Of a stretch of 64,000 nucleotides of DNA, positions 46,189 through 57,399 are shown piece after piece; positions within the stretch are counted from its first letter, which is position 1; the number at the start of each line of letters is the position of its first letter. The notes under the pieces are model-generated. The model was not told the DNA's origin. It worked only from the letters and a program-made list of their open reading frames with translations, and searched no databases. The stretch spans positions 20,104,501 to 20,168,500 of the forward strand of contig JAFFJZ010000009.1 of NCBI GenBank assembly GCA_018340375.1, given 5' to 3'. Source of the stretch: Gonatopus flavifemur. Taxonomy: Eukaryota > Arthropoda > Insecta > Hymenoptera > Dryinidae. The position numbers and the translations under genes are program-made.

Positions 46189-46198
46189 ATGATGATGA

Positions 46199-46838
46199 CT
46201 TCCGGATGAACCCGAATACATATACAACGTTGAGGTGCTACTTGAATACGTAGCAAAGTTTCATTCGTTCCTTCCGATGCCCCATGACCATGAACATTGA
46301 TTAAATAACAATTCAAAGTTATAAAAACATTCTCTGTGTATGAGATGTGTTCCAACCCTCAACCTACATAGGTTAGCATAACCCTAGGAGTACCGCCCGC
46401 ACAGCACCGGACATCTCTACGTTGCCCCAATGTTGCACCCACATGGAATCTTCGTTCATCCACGTTCTATCCACGTCCACCATTCATCCACGCATAATCC
46501 ACGGAGACGTGAGGAAGAGGTCGGAGGATGTGCTGTTAGGACGCTAAGGGAAAACTCTCAAATCCTTGAATCATATATTTAACTCAATTTGAGGACATTG
46601 CGTATCCATACATCTTTGTATTCAATACGTTATCATCTCTCCGACGTGGAAATACTACCGTGGGATAAACAATGATTGAAATATTTGGATTTGAGAAAAT
46701 TTTGTCAAGAATAATGGTACTAATTGGAGGTTAATCAGTGAAAAAATGCCAGCTTATGTTGAGTTTTGTGTGTAAGAATATAGGGCAATTCGAAAACTGT
46801 GAGCTGAGGGTTACATATCCGGCATAAATATTCCATTA
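46199..46838. other. Stretch without recognisable gene
   Basis: Unique-looking sequence between the LINE tail and mariner 2. No gene or repeat was recognised. Confidence 0.45.
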
Positions 46839-47012
46839 TATTGGGGGTACAAATCAGTTCGGTCCGGTTTGAAAAGATGACTCTCGCTCTCATCAATGTT
46901 TCATAGTCACAACCGATTTCAGTTGTTTCAGAGAGATTAGACACCTGTGAATAATTTTCAGTTGATATCACTCCGAGTTTCTCCTGGAATCCCGATTTTT
47001 ACTCAGTGAAGT

Positions 47013-48182
47013 ATGTCAAATTTCGTTTTAACTGAGCAGCATTTGCGGGAGGTGCTAGATTTCTGTTTTAATTGGGAAAAAAGTGCAGCTGAAGCCCATC
47101 GAATGCTTGTGGAAGTTTATGGTGACAATGCTCTAACTGATAAACCATGTAGGGAATGGTTTCGACGTTTTAAGAACGGCGATTTCAGTGTCGAAGACAA
47201 CTCTCGCTCAGGACAACCACAAAAATTCGAAAATGAGGAATTGGAGGCATTACTCGACGAAGATCCGAGTCAAACGCAACAGGAGCTTGCGGAATCATTA
47301 GGAGTTACGCAACAAGCAGTTTCCGTACGATTATAATCCATGGGCATGTTTCAGAAGCAAGGCAATTGGGTGCCTTATGATTCGAAGCCTAGAGATATTG
47401 AACGGCGATTCTTCACTCGCGAGCAGTTGATTTAAAGACAACGGAGAAAGGGGTTCTTACATCGGATTTTGACAGAAGGGATGGGGGCCAAATCAACGAA
47501 AAGACAAATCAACGAGATCAGTGTTTGAAGAGAAAGAGTGTGACGTATCTCTCTTTTCAACCAACTTGTCGTTGATTTGGTTTTTCGTTAATTTGGCCCC
47601 CATTCGATAGGAGATGAGAAATGGATATTCCACGATAACCCCAAGGAAAGAAAATACTATGTTATACCCGGTCAATCGTTGCCATCGACTCCAACATGAA
47701 CACCAAAGAGGAATATTCATGGTTCAAAGATCATGCTGTGTATCTGGTGGGACCAAAAGGGTGTTATATACTATGAGTTGCTAAAACCTGGTTATTCTAT
47801 TACGGGTGATCGGTATAGGCTACAATTGATTCGTTTGAGTCGTGCGTTACGAGAAAAGCGTCCGGAATACAAGGAAAGACATGACAAAGTTATTCCTCTA
47901 CACTCGGCTTCATGTCGCAGAAGTAGTGAAAAATTATCTGGAAACGTTGAAGTGGGATATTCTACCGGGACCGTCGTACTCGCCGGACATTGCTCCTTCT
48001 GGTTATTCCAACAGATCCAGCCCGATTTGGCAGGCCACCGGTTCACTTCGTTCGAAGAAATCGAAAATTGGCTCCTACCTTGGATCGCCTCGGAAGACGA
48101 GACGTTTTTCCTCAACGGGATTCGAAAATTACTCGAAAGATGGCAAAAAGTGACAGCTAGTGATGGACAATACTTCGATTAA
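47013..48182 (+). pseudogene. Mariner transposase 2, broken
   Basis: From ATG 47013: LREVLDFCFNWEKSAAEAHR, CREWFRRFKNGDFSVEDNSR, SGQPQKFENEELEALLDEDP and QQELAESLGVTQQAVSVRL (two helix-turn-helix regions), then a stop at 47334-47336. After the inserted MITE (47482-47602) comes GDEKWIFHDNPKERKYYV (first Asp), MLCIWWDQKGVIYYELLKPG, ITGDRYRLQLIRLSRALREK, a shifted stretch, SYSPDIAPSGYS (third Asp) and ERWQKVTASDGQYFD. The second catalytic Asp, normally in an HDNARPH motif, is missing because a few bases are lost near 47903. Stops, frameshifts, the MITE and the lost Asp make it inactive. Confidence 0.86.
47482..47602 (+). mobile_element. MITE with GGGGGCCAAAT ends, copy 2
   Basis: It begins TGGGGGCCAAATCAACG and ends GTTAATTTGGCCCCCA. 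The inside words AAGAGAAAGAGTGTGACGTA and TTTTCAACCAACTTGTCG match copy 1 at 32906-33012 in reverse orientation. It interrupts the mariner 2 transposase just before the first catalytic Asp. Confidence 0.8.
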
Positions 48183-48260
48183 TTTGATCATTCATGTTCT
48201 TCTGAAATAAACGCATTTTCAACTGTAAAAAAACGGACCGAATTAATTTGTACTCCCAAC

Positions 48261-49392
48261 ATAAAAACTGATGATCCTTGATGAAAATGGACGAATGCCC
48301 AGATTGAGAAGATTTTTGACAACGAATGCAAGTACTTACATTAGGAACTGCAAATTATATCCAATCGTGTAAAATTTTACTATTTTTGTTAAACCTCCTG
48401 AACAATACGTTTCCTCCTCTAATTCCCAAATGAAGATGAGCAAAGTCTTCAATTACTCTCGTCTATCTCAAACTGTAAACGAAAATTATATTAAATTTGA
48501 GAAAAGCTTATTCATCAAAGAAGAAACATTCTTCTGAAAATTTACTCACCAATAACGAATATGAACAAAACTATTCAAATTCAATATATTTCTGAACAGT
48601 GATTACAAAAAACGAGGAAGCACCAACCATAAAAACCTCTGATAGGTACGATGATCACAATTATTTAATCCTTGGTTTACGTTTTTGTTGGTTTTGTATT
48701 TCTGTCGGTCTGTATTGTATGAAAGTTTGCTCCTGACAAACGACAATTTCATGTGAATGTAAGAAGTGACTTATTCCATGTCATTTATTCTCATAGTATA
48801 GTGTATTGATACAGCGTGTTTTTTATTTCGAAAAATCGATGATCGACATGTCGATTATTATATTTTCGTTAAAATTGTTGTTGACATTTCTGCTGTGATA
48901 TCAGTGGATGGAAGGTTCTTGTGCGTATAATCATTTCTTATCCACCGGTCGGTAAGGTGAAACTATGATTTCTTCTCATATTCCTTCCAGGATTATAATT
49001 CAGCATCTGTTCATGCTGAAAATGAATTGTGAATTTCATGTTTTAAGTATGTTCTAATTTGTTGTTGATTCAATTGAATACAATAGAAATAAAACGCCAG
49101 CATGCAAATACATGTAACGGAGAGGAGGATAATAGAAAAAAAGACAGGCAGAAAATGGGAAACCTGAGGAAGAAAACGTATTGCAATCAGTAGATTTGTA
49201 TAATACAAAAAGGAGTGGAGATATGCGTGATTGCAAAATCACAAAATTTCAAAAAACATTCCGTGATACTTTCAAAACGTGAGTTCCGCTTGAGTCGTCA
49301 TACAGACCAGACGTGTTTGTACAAGGCAGTGGTACATTCAAAGTGTGGAGAATATTAGTGGGAGTGAAGTGAAAAATGCAAGAATTTAAATC
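48261..49392. other. Stretch without recognisable gene
   Basis: AT-rich. The last few hundred bases may be the 5' leader of the LINE that starts coding at 49393. Confidence 0.4.
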
Positions 49393-50577
49393 ATGACCAC
49401 TAACGAGGATTTGAAGGAATTGAATACATCCTCTCAAAATGAGTTGACTCTGAAAATAGATAATTCATCAATGGATGTGAAAAAATATAATAAAAAGATC
49501 GAGAGACTAGAAGGTAGGCAAAAACAACTGGAAGAAGAAAACTCACTGCTGAAACAAGAAATCAACCTTCTCAAAAGCGATTTGGATCACCACTTATACA
49601 CAGAAAAAGAGAAAAATATCATCATGCACGGCGTCGAAGACAATAGAGAGATCAACGATAATTTAAAGACAATTATCAACGATATAGTCCGAGAGGTGGT
49701 ACCGGACTCTCCGAGGGATGCCATCACAAAACTCATTAGCTTAGGAAAAACCGAGAACCAAATACCGATTCTGATTTCCCTCAATAGCTCAGAATACAAG
49801 AAAAGTCTCTTTGGAAAATTCGACGCCTTTAGGCAAAAAAAGATCATCATTGCAAATGACTTGTCAAAGAGACAACGGGAAGAGAAAAACCGGCTATTGA
49901 ACGTGCAGAAAGAACTTGAGAAATTGCAGATCGACTCACCAGTGGAGAGATCAGTGAAGAGAGGTAGAGCGAGTGGGGGTCTAGCATGTATAGTAAACAG
50001 AAATTTGCACAAGGTAGACTTCATATACACAAATCAAAACTTTATTTTTATACATATATATCAAATTGAACTGAGTATCGGCGTAGTATATATAAAACCT
50101 AATATAGATGAAACAAAAATATTTGAAGAATTGAATGAGACTATATTGTGAATTGAGAATAAATTCCCTAACCAGGCGATAGTAGTGGGAGATGATTCTA
50201 ACGCGAGAGTCGCGGATAAGAACTCATCACCGGAAGATCCAAACCAGCCTTCTCCTTCACTAGATACTAGAAAGAGTTTGGATAAAGGAATGAACACAAG
50301 GGGTAGGAAGCTGGTGGATTTTATGGAAGATAGAGGACTCATCTTGCTCAATGGTAGATCACATAGCGATTCACCAGCCAGACACACATATGTTAGTACA
50401 GTGGGAAAATCAGTGATAGACTTGATTTGGTGTAATTTGAATGAAATGAATATTATATATGATTTGGAGGTCAAAAACTTTCCATCCGCTTCTGACCATT
50501 TCCCAGTCATGCTTCAAATGTACTCTGTGATTAATGAAACACTAGGTATCCCTCCCACAGATAGAGCGGCAGTATAA
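49393..50577 (+). pseudogene. LINE 2 ORF1-like protein fused to endonuclease remnant
   Basis: Residues 1-90 from ATG 49393 form a coiled coil (KKIERLEGRQKQLEEENSLL) followed by IIMHGVEDNREIND and IPILISLNSSEYKKSLFGKF, resembling the RNA-binding part of LINE ORF1 proteins. At about SPVERSVKRGRASGGLACIV the sequence changes to the middle of an AP-type endonuclease (GRASGGLACIVNRNL, VVYIKPNIDE). The N-terminal part of the endonuclease is absent, so ORF1 and ORF2 appear fused by deletion. TGA at 50149-50151 interrupts the frame, then AIVVGDDSNARVADKN, LNGRSHSDSPARHTY, VIDLIWCN and SASDHFPVMLQM (SDH motif) follow to the stop at 50577. Confidence 0.76.
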
Positions 50578-50615
50578 CATGGAGACCAAAGCAAGCAGAG
50601 GGTTTTTATAATTAT

Positions 50616-52733
50616 ATGTTATATTCTGCAAAAATTTGTCAACCAAGTAATCAGGTAAATGGTTTATTTGAAAATATTATAAACACTATAAAAGAGGCTG
50701 CTCAATATGAAAGTATGTTAAGAAATTCAAGAAAGAAGCCAAATAGTGAACCGTGGTTTAATGAGGCCTGTATCACTTCAAAGAATCAATTGAAGAGATT
50801 CCTCGAAGAATGTAGGAAATCTAATCTCGATGATTTAGAGGAAAGTAACCGCTATCAAGAAGGAAAAAAAGGTATAAAAAATTGATAGGACAGAAAAAAA
50901 AGAATATTCTGAGAAGAAAGTAGAGGATATTGCTCTCGCAAACGATCCAGTGTCCTTCTGGGAGGCGCTGAATTTTTTTAGGAAAAAGAAGCTCACCACA
51001 GAGGCGATAACTTTGGTAGAGCGGAACAGCTATTTTGAGCGGATCTTTCCTCCAAGAGAGGATTTGATGGTAGAAAGAATGGATAACTATGTACAAATCT
51101 TAGATCATGAGATCTTTTTAGAGGAAGTAGAATGGAGCGTGGGTAAGCTTAAAACAAATGAATCCTCTGGGGAGGACACAATTCCAAGTGAATTCTTTAA
51201 GGCCCTACCGAATAATTGGATAATATATCTAACTTTAATGTACAACAAGATATTAGAAACGGAAACTGTCCCAGACTCATGGGCCAAAATACAAACCGTG
51301 ATACTACATAAAGGTGGGAACGTTCGGGAACCGGGGAATTACAGACCATTATCTATGGTAAATGTCATAGCGAAAATCTTCACCCAGATTGTCAACTCAA
51401 GACTGATAGCATGGGCTAAGTCTATAAATCTGATTCCGGAATTTCAGGCTGGATTTAGAAGGCATAGAGGCTGTATCGATGATATATTCATACCGCAGCC
51501 ATCAATTCAGATACATCTGCAGGAAATCAAAGGGAAAGTCTTCGCACTTTCCGTAGATTTGAAGAGTGCCTTCTCCTCGATAACCATAATCGGCTTTGGC
51601 AAAAATTGGCTCGGTTCGGCGTCAGTCATAAATTAATCAGAATGATGAGGGAGAAATTTGAATTTGGAGAAGGTGACATCGAGTTGTGAAACGATACACA
51701 TCCTTGGGAATAACCTTCACAAACACTGGACTCTGAAGTTGCTGCAGAACGGATCACACAAAAAGCTAATATAGCAGCAGTGTCGACTCTTTCCTTGATT
51801 AGACAAAATAAAATCAATTCATGGGCCCAAATTAACCGCTTATTCGATTCATTGGTGTCCTCCATGGTGTGGCAGTCCTGTCCAATATGGAGTGTCAGCT
51901 ACTTGGATCTCATAGGAAGAGTGCAAGGGCAATTCTTTAAAAGACTATTAGGTTCACCTCCTTATACTGCAAATTATGCAGTTAGATTACAAATGGGAAG
52001 GACGCACGTTGCTGGGAAAATAAACCGCATGATACTTGACTGGATATCTACAATTATCAATATTAAAGAAGACAGGTTACCAAAAGCGTGCCTCATAAAG
52101 TTATTAGAAATAGATAAGAGGAGCGATGTTATTAGTAAATATAGTTGGGTAAGCAAGCTTAAATCAATCTTCTTCGCCCTTATTAATGAATTGGATAAAT
52201 GGGATGATATAGAATTGGTCAAACAGGAAAGGATGAAGCAGACACTACTTGAAAAATACATAATATGGCTTCGAGACATGGACAGAAATAAAATTGATAT
52301 ATCCTGTTCACTGGAAATTATGAATAGTTTGGAAATTAGGACTAAGAACGCGAGTTATCTGGACCTAAAATGCGATTTGGAACTTAAAAAACTGTTCGCT
52401 CAAGTTAGACTACTAAACATAAATTTTCCGAGATTATATATCAAGAATAAAATCTATAATTTGAAAAACATGAATACCTGCCTGTATTGTAACATGAAGA
52501 ATGTGAATCTCTTCCATTGGATTGTTGAATGTGGGCATCTAGTCAATAAGAGTAAACAGTACGATCTTATAACAGAGGTTGAAGAATCTGCCCAGTTAAA
52601 TCTTGTTGATATGCTAGAAAATCCAAAGGAAGAGATCATGAGAAAAATTTATGTGCTTCATCTTGGACTTGTTAGAAAGCGAGGCTTTTGTGGGCTCAAT
52701 AGACGTGAGAGACCTAAAATAATAACCAAATAA
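50616..52733 (+). pseudogene. LINE 2 reverse transcriptase, catalytic core deleted
   Basis: Segments in three frames: PNSEPWFNEACITSKNQLKR (50616-50885); then WSVGKLKTNESSGEDTIPSE, WAKIQTVILHKGGN, NYRPLSMVNVIAKIFTQIVN, FQAGFRRHRGCIDDIF and FALSVDLKSAFSSI (first RT Asp; 50950-51636); then, after a short non-coding join, RYTSLGITFTNTGL-like sequence and a long C-terminal frame (51780-52733) ending with a CLYCNMKNVNLFHWIVECGH zinc-binding motif. The part that should contain the second catalytic Asp pair (FADD-like) between about 51600 and 51690 is missing. The C-terminal frame is long and clean, which suggests a fairly young deletion copy. Confidence 0.8.
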
Positions 52734-52888
52734 CAATGTTTAATTTGTGAGTTCGAGGAGTACAAGATTTGGATCTTTTTCATGATATGGAACTTAAATT
52801 ATTTTGTGAGGAGTTCTTTATATACGTATGATACCTTTTTATGTGCTGTGGAACACAAATAAACTACTACTACTACTACTACTATTAC

Positions 52889-53322
52889 TTTCAAAACGTG
52901 TTATCCATCCGGAACAGCAATCAATAGCCCTCGGGTTCTCTCTAAGAGTAAAATATTTTTCAAAAAATAACTACAATTGGTGATTTTTGAGAAAAATTAT
53001 CGTGCGCCAAATAATAAGACGCACGTACGTACGTACGCACGCACACACTCATACACACAGATTTTTGAAAATCGCATTTTGTCGATGTTTTGAAACGTTT
53101 GCAAAAGGCGAAATACATGATGGAGTTTTCATCCTAACACAATATTTCCGTTTCTTGAAGTGGATACCAGCGTTTGCTTCGGACCTCTCTCTTTATCTAA
53201 CGATTCTGTCCTTCCCTAACCAACGTGCTTAGATGGTAACGCTGGTTCCCTCTTGAGTGGATACGGCCAAATCACTTGAAACTGAATTTTATGAAATAAT
53301 CTGAGTATTTGAAGGATGATTC
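52889..53322. other. Stretch with microsatellite, no recognisable gene
   Basis: Contains an ACGT/CA microsatellite at about 53023-53061 (GTACGTACGTACG then CACACA-like). An open frame at 52987-53232 crosses it and has no recognisable motif. Confidence 0.5.
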
Positions 53323-53446
53323 TCTGAGACTTTTATCTTGGTCGCTTGAGAGCCCGAATATCGAATTCCGAAAATAATTTTTTTTCAAAACTTCTCTTCC
53401 GAAATTGAAAATTCGGGCTCTTCAGCGACCAAGATGAAGTCTCAGG
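53323..53446. mobile_element. MITE, about 124 bp
   Basis: The left arm CTGAGACTTTTATCTTGGTC and the reverse complement of the right arm CTGAGACTTCATCTTGGTC continue through GAGAGCCCGAAT for about 50 bp. Confidence 0.72.
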
Positions 53447-53724
53447 GTGCCCTCCCATGCAACGAATATTGAATCGGAACGGAACGGACATCCTAGTTGA
53501 AATTTTGGTTCCAATTCTTCTCCGATCGACTGAGGGGCTCTTATCTACCCTGGTGAAAATGAGAGCGAGAAGAAAGAGTAAACGAAGCGTGTGCTGAAGG
53601 GTAACAGAAACGTTAATGGAAAGTATACGAAGCTTGAATGGAAAGGATACAAAGAGTATGTGGAACGGGAATTGAAACAAAGAAAGCGGGAAAATTTCAA
53701 GAAATCTAGACAAAAAAATTAAAT

Positions 53725-53790
53725 CCTGTGGTGAGAATCGAACCGGTGACTTTCACTATGGTAGGGTCTTATCCACTGAGCCATAGATCG
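53725..53790 (-). other. tRNA-like sequence with A and B boxes (pseudo-tRNA or SINE head)
   Basis: On the minus strand TGGCTCAGTGGATAAG resembles a Pol III A box and GGTTCGATTCTC a B box, about 39 nt apart. The acceptor and T stems do not pair well, so a working tRNA is unlikely. It could be the head of a tRNA-derived SINE; I saw no second copy in the window. Confidence 0.38.
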
Positions 53791-53829
53791 TCGTTGACTT
53801 CAGCTGCTGAAAGATGTCATTTGAAGTCA

Positions 53830-54685
53830 GAATAGGTATGACTCGCATACGTTTTATATAACCTACTATTACGTCACGTGAAGCGTATGCGAAACGGGAT
53901 CGGAAGTTTATGAAACGTATGCAGAACGTATGAGTTGATGACTTTCCAGCGAGCGGGTATCATACGCTCCAGAAAGAGGGAGTTGAAACGTTTTTCGCTT
54001 CGTTTACGTTTCCTTCTCGCTTTGTGTATACGCTTCATTTTCACCAGGGTCCCATGGGTTGGAATGAAGTCCGGTGGAATTGCGGAGTAACCAATGAGTG
54101 TTCTAGCATGAATGTCCAATAGAACTTTATACAAGTAATGACCAATGCAATTAATTTCAAGTTATTGCGGTCGAAAAGATTCCGGTCCATGAGAGGCCAT
54201 ACGGGACTTCCGAAATTTGATTGCAGAAAATATTCTTCATAACCTCAATTTGCTGAAATTTATCAATAATTAACCAAATATTTCATTCAATGAACTTGCA
54301 TCCCAATATTATTCCTCTTATTTGATGATTCATTCATCGAAATTATGTGAGGAAAACCGATAATCATAACAGATCCATAACATCAATGCTAATGCAAATC
54401 AATGTGTGCAATAAGGTTTGTGTGTAATCAGGTCTATATTAATATAAACCATAACAAACAATTTTTTCAATGGCACTCTACATTCTTTGATCAAATAAAT
54501 GATGTTATTTGAATGAGCTTATGAAAATCGTCAAATTTTTACATGAATAGTCCAGAAGGTTCACATTATACTAGAAAATTTTGCGCTCTGATAAACCAAA
54601 TAATTTATGAAGAAACTTAATCAATAATCAATGAATTGAAATTTTGCAGATATTCAGAATTCAACTGCACGCATCATTTTAATGT
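53830..54685. other. Stretch without recognisable gene
   Basis: Contains several GCGTATGCG-like words near 53880-53930. No gene or repeat could be defined. Confidence 0.4.
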
Positions 54686-55105
54686 ATTCCTATCAGGGCT
54701 GTGGAGTCGGAGCCGGGAGTCGGAGTCGGAGTCGAGGAGTCGTGGAATGATGGATGGAGTCGAAAGGGGAATCGGAGTCGATGAAATAACATTCGACTCC
54801 GACTCCACTTTCGACTCCTTATGAAAAAAGTTAGTTTTCATGAAAGTACGTTAGGAAAATATTACGAGAACGTCCTGTAGTATATAAAGAGAACGTTTTC
54901 AGAACGTGTTTTGCTGCATTAAAAGTGAAAATGCTGTAAAAATATGTGCTTTTGGAGGTTAAGACTCGCAGAACCTAGGCTACGTTTTTAAAACATTCAG
55001 AGAACTTCGTGTGCTCTTTGGAATATATTTTCATTCCTTTGACTCATTTTTGAAAATACACATATTCAATCTTCCGATCATTCAATTGTAATAAACTCAT
55101 ATTAC

Positions 55106-55343
55106 ATTCAGAGAAAAAAAAACTTAAACTAAGAAAATATTGGTCTGGCCGAGTCCGATCTGATATTTTTTGATTCGAGAAAACTTTCTTCGAAAGAAGA
55201 AATTACTCAGTTTGAAACTATACAGTGTGATATAGACAAAATTTTCTTACTCCATGTACACATTTTCTTGAGATAAGAAAAAAAATATATTCTTAGATCA
55301 AAAAAATATGTTCTTCTGATTAAGGTTAACTTTTTTCTTAGTG
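55106..55343. mobile_element. MITE nested in the hAT element
   Basis: The left end CATTCAGAGAAAAAAAAAC and the reverse complement of the right end CACTAAGAAAAAAGTTAAC are loosely matched and flanked by TA on both sides. Confidence 0.5.
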
Positions 55344-56653
55344 TAATAGATTCCAACAGTGGTTCCATAATGAACTCTTATGGATCTCAGGTGCATCAGT
55401 TGAGAGATGAAATTTGCATGCAAAAAATTTTTTTAATTTTTCTTCAACACAAACGAGGAATCCATATGTGAATTTATGGACGATGTATTTCCACACGTTG
55501 ATTCGAAGTTCAAAGTGTAATGTTTCGAAATCAAATGCATAGAATTCTCTGTTCACATGAATAAGATAAATCAAGAAATGAGAGTAGGAATTGATGTGTT
55601 TGTTTTCATGATCTGTTCGGTAAGAAGGTGCTATAATTCTTCATATCAATGAAAATATAAAGGTATGAGAATGGAGAAAGAGAGTCATAGAACATCTCTA
55701 AGTGAGAATGTAACGTCCCCGTAAAACTAAGATCATTCAAAGAATTCCCAGCAAAAAACCTTGAATTGAAAAGAATAGAAAAGAATTGAGATTGAAGAAT
55801 TGGAATTCGATTTTTGAAGTCATAGAATTCATTTTGAAAAAATTCTATTCTCGTCTATTCTAACATATTCCAAGTGAAATCTTATTCCAAACGTGCTATT
55901 CAATTTTAATTTTTCTCATGCCAAATTCAGAATACAACTGCTATGTTGTGAATGAATATGTTGTTGATGACACTGGTATCGTGATTTTCAATTCCAGGGC
56001 AAGACTTCAAAGAAGAATAGCAACTGAATTCCAGACACAGAATTACAATCCAAATATTTCTATTTCTTTCTATTCTTTTGATACAAACTTCGAATTGAAA
56101 ACAATTCAAAATAGGATTTTCCTATTCTTTTCCAATTCTTTTCCATTCCAGATTTTTTGCTGGGTTGATTCTTATAAAGATTAAATTTTTCCAATGAGAA
56201 ATGTACAAATTTCGAATTAGTACATTTCTCATTTCAGACTCAAATTTCCCGTTTCAGACTCAAATGCTTCTAAATAAGTTCGAATCATTTTTCATCAGAG
56301 ATTTGCACTATCAATCGTTCTGAATGATTTCGTTTCTGCAGGGAGAGCTAAGGTCGTTGCAGCACTGAGATCCCATATAGGTATACGGCATAGGAGTGGA
56401 AAAAGAATTCTTAAGAATTCATATTGAATTCAAATTGAATTCTCTTTGCACTCTTTCTGAACTGATTTGCTGTGTGGGATTTATCCCCCTTTTTATCAGT
56501 ATTACAAGTTTGCAATCCACTCCCCTCCTTTACACCGAGAGAAGTTTTTATCACATGCATAATACAAATCGGAATAGCTATAATAAATAGTAAGAAATAT
56601 CATGTATGTAGTTGAACTTATTATGCCTTCAAACAAATTCATTACATTATATA

Positions 56654-56862
56654 CACAGAAAAAAGCATTTTTTGAATCTAAGAAATTGTTATTTGAATAC
56701 GTCCAAATGAATATTTCTTTGATACAAACAAATTTGGTACTTGAGAGAAAAATCAAATAATACATTTTTTTGATGAAAAAATATTCATTTCCGTCAAAGA
56801 AATATTTTTTGAACCTATTCAAATAACAATTTGTTAGATCCAAAGAAATAATTTTTTCTGTG
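56654..56862. mobile_element. MITE with CACAGAAAAAA ends nested in the hAT element
   Basis: The left arm CACAGAAAAAAGCATTTTTT and the reverse complement of the right arm CACAGAAAAAATTATTTCTT continue through GGATCTAA-like and AAATTGTTATTTGAATA sequence for about 50 bp. TA lies at 56652-56653 and 56863-56864. Confidence 0.8.
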
Positions 56863-56926
56863 TAGTAAGTAAGTGTGTAATCTATACAATAATCTTCAGT
56901 ATACATATATTTCATAGGTTTTATTA

Positions 56927-57399
56927 CAGTCCGCTCTCTCAACAGTGCCACTCTGAATAGTGCCGATTCTCCTCATTCGTGCTCGAACACTACCCCCACC
57001 ATCCATCACGCTATCGTGTGGCATCACATTTGAAACCGTTTCTCGCAATAGTGCCACCCGCAAATATGATCAAGAACTCTTCATAACTGATGTTCAATTA
57101 CTCTGATCCATGTTCCATCATGCCAAATGTGTCGAGATGAAGAATAGAAAATTGGTGTGATTACTTTGGAATTAATCAAGAAGGAATAACCGAAAAATAA
57201 TACAAATAAATTCAAACATCAAGTATGTATAAAGGAATGTGAAAGAGAGTAATTTTGTATACACAAGCGTGTGGCACTATTGCGAGAGTGGCTTACGAAT
57301 GTTGAGAACATACGCGTACGCCAATGGTGGGGGTACATGAGTTCTAAGAAAAATACTCCCCTACTCTCCCATCACCGGCACTGTTGAGAGAGTGGACTG
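56927..57399. mobile_element. Pogo/Tigger-like MITE nested in the hAT element
   Basis: The ends CAGTCCGCTCTCTCAACAGT and (reverse complement) CAGTCCACTCTCTCAACAGT are flanked by TA on both sides. Inner inverted words GCAATAGTGCCAC and GTGGCACTATTGC reinforce the fold. Ends of the CAGTCxxCTCTC type are usual for pogo/Tigger-related elements; no transposase is present. Confidence 0.75.

Larger units (their letters stand above)
35570..46198 (+). mobile_element. RTE-like LINE split by a BEL/Pao insertion
   Basis: Its 5' part (about 35570-35794) includes RVGAWDVRSLRQTGKLENLK, the start of the endonuclease domain. The rest resumes at 43389 after the LTR element. The 3' end is a run of ATG triplets (46156-46198), as is usual for RTE-type LINEs, which end in short tandem repeats instead of poly-A. 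The left limit is an estimate. Confidence 0.78.
46841..48260 (+). mobile_element. Mariner element 2 (different lineage from 1 and 3)
   Basis: The left end TTGGGGGTACAAATCAGTTCGGTCCG and the reverse complement of the right end TTGGGAGTACAAATTAATTCGGTCCG match over about 26 bp (written here as consensus TTGGGRGTACAAAT then TTCGGTCCG). TA precedes the left end (46839-46840). The right border is uncertain by about 3 bp. It contains a transposase relic and an inserted MITE. Confidence 0.82.
49393..52888 (+). mobile_element. Second non-LTR retrotransposon (LINE 2), internally deleted
   Basis: An ORF1-like coiled-coil protein, an endonuclease remnant, a partial reverse transcriptase and a Cys/His C-terminus follow in order on the plus strand. 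The 3' end is a CTA repeat (about 52864-52888). Short tandem 3' ends are known in several LINE clades. The clade was not determined. Confidence 0.8.

Noticed and set aside
46156..46198. Independent ATG microsatellite
   Set aside because: Its position directly after the LINE C-terminal coding region is better explained as the 3' tail of an RTE-type LINE.
53725..53790. Functional tRNA gene
   Set aside because: Acceptor and T stems do not pair, so it was recorded only as tRNA-like.
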